64,000 bases of DNA from the NCBI GenBank assembly GCA_021396245.1, contig WNYE01000072.1, positions 1 through 64,000 of the forward strand. Direction: 5' to 3'. Source of the DNA: Sporothrix humicola. Its lineage: Eukaryota > Ascomycota > Sordariomycetes > Ophiostomatales > Ophiostomataceae. Positions 63,357 through 64,000 of this stretch are shown piece by piece; within the stretch, counting starts at the first letter, position 1, and each line of letters opens with the position of its first letter. A program made the position numbers and the translations under genes. The notes beneath the pieces were generated by a model. It did not search any database, had not been told where the DNA came from, and saw only the letters and a list, made by a program, of their open reading frames with translations.

Positions 63357-64000
63357 ATGGTCGTCGGCGCATTCCCCCTGGCGGGCAAGATTGCCGTGGT
63401 GACGGGCGCCGGGTCGGGCATCAACCTGGCGTTTGCCAAGCAGGCGGTCGAGCAGGGCGCCAAAGTGGTCATTGCCGACTTGGGCTTGACGGATGATGCA
63501 AAGGCGTTCCTCGGTGCCAACGAAAAGTCGGTGGTGTTCGCCAAAACGGACGTCACGAAGCGCGCCGACCTCGAGAACACGGTGACGGTCGCCGCCTCGT
63601 CGTTTGGCGACGTGCCGGACGTCTACATTGCCGGCGCGGGCGTGTTTGAGCCGGACTGGTCGAGCTTCTGGGACGACTCGGAGGAGGACGGCTACAAGCA
63701 GGTCGAGGTCAACGTGAACCACCCGATGAAGCTGGCACGCATCGCCATCCGCACTTTGGTGAAAGCCAACAAGCCCGGCGTTTTTCTCGTTGTGGCCTCG
63801 CTCGCCGGCTACCAGGGCGCGTTCGCCACGCCCATGTACTGCGCCACCAAGCACGCCGTCGTCGGCCTCGTGCGGTCGCTGGCCGACCTCGACGAACTCC
63901 AAAACATCAAGGTCGCGCTGGTCGCGCCGGGCTACGTGCACACGCCCATGTGGACCGCCGACCCCGTCAAGATGAAGCAGTTTGACTACAAGCCGTCCAT
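63357..64000 (+). CDS. Short-chain dehydrogenase (15-hydroxyprostaglandin dehydrogenase-like), 3' end outside window
   Basis: ATG at 63357 (MVVGAFPLAGKIAVVTGAGSG) opens a frame that runs to the window end, 214 residues visible. The nucleotide motif reads TGAGSGINLAFA, with Asn where classical SDRs have the last Gly of TGxxxGxG; I recall fungal prostaglandin-dehydrogenase-like members with GINLAF, so this is probably a subfamily trait. Ser of the catalytic triad lies in VVASLAGYQG and YxxxK in MYCATKHAVVG. The GYVHTPMW block follows, also typical. It is an NAD(P)-dependent alcohol or ketone oxidoreductase of unknown substrate. The leader contains the repeated GCTACGCACCCT word 9 bp before the ATG. 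Confidence 0.87.
   Translation, partial: MVVGAFPLAGKIAVVTGAGSGINLAFAKQAVEQGAKVVIADLGLTDDAKAFLGANEKSVVFAKTDVTKRADLENTVTVAASSFGDVPDVYIAGAGVFEPDWSSFWDDSEEDGYKQVEVNVNHPMKLARIAIRTLVKANKPGVFLVVASLAGYQGAFATPMYCATKHAVVGLVRSLADLDELQNIKVALVAPGYVHTPMWTADPVKMKQFDYKPS

Noticed and set aside
1..64000. tRNA, rRNA or CRISPR features.
   Set aside because: No convincing tRNA B-box with matching arms, no rRNA similarity recognised by eye, and no spacer-repeat arrays; the tandem repeats found have no spacers.

Overview
This window is nuclear DNA from a filamentous ascomycete, most likely a Sordariomycete. The evidence is moderately GC-rich coding sequence with short spliced introns (GT...AG, CTAAC-type branch points), pyrimidine-rich promoters and Zn2Cys6 regulators. 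It also holds a quinic-acid (qa) cluster with separate activator and repressor genes, as in Neurospora. The species cannot be fixed from the sequence alone.

Layout. 1-16.6 kb holds housekeeping and chromatin-type genes: the 3' part of eIF3 subunit d, a HECT_2-type (UBE3D-like) E3 ligase, a large SNF2-type ATPase and a Q-rich F-box protein with an apparent 1.75-kb intron. 17-20 kb has a small frameshifted gene and a monocarboxylate-type MFS transporter. 21.1-40.2 kb is a complete seven-gene qa cluster: qa-x, qa-2, qa-4, qa-3, qa-1S, qa-1F and qa-y. 40.7-47.9 kb has a frameshifted coiled-coil gene, an NADP-type alcohol dehydrogenase, a Dabb-domain protein and an NAD-dependent epimerase/reductase. 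49.4-58.5 kb looks like a D-galacturonate (pectin) catabolic group: sugar transporter, Zn2Cys6 regulator, L-galactonate dehydratase and L-threo-3-deoxy-hexulosonate aldolase. 59.4-60.2 kb is a secreted cupredoxin, and an SDR runs off the right end.

How the genes work together. Quinate enters through QA-Y. It is oxidised by QA-3, dehydrated by QA-2 and converted by QA-4 to protocatechuate. QA-1F activates and QA-1S represses, and the QA-1F 16-mer is found perfectly upstream of qa-y and imperfectly in other cluster promoters. The second catabolic group would process galacturonate-derived L-galactonate to pyruvate and L-glyceraldehyde. The galacturonate reductase is not in the window.

The most unusual content is a dispersed non-coding repeat of about 120-270 bp, with eight clear copies and one degenerate copy. 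It consists of strings of perfect mini-hairpins with three-base loops, followed by a G-rich hairpin whose loop fits a G-quadruplex, and a conserved tail. Five clear copies start within about 12 bp after a stop codon, all in gene sense, and three lie inside introns. A second, shorter mini-repeat family also sits after stop codons, and inside the SNF2 gene in more than one reading frame.
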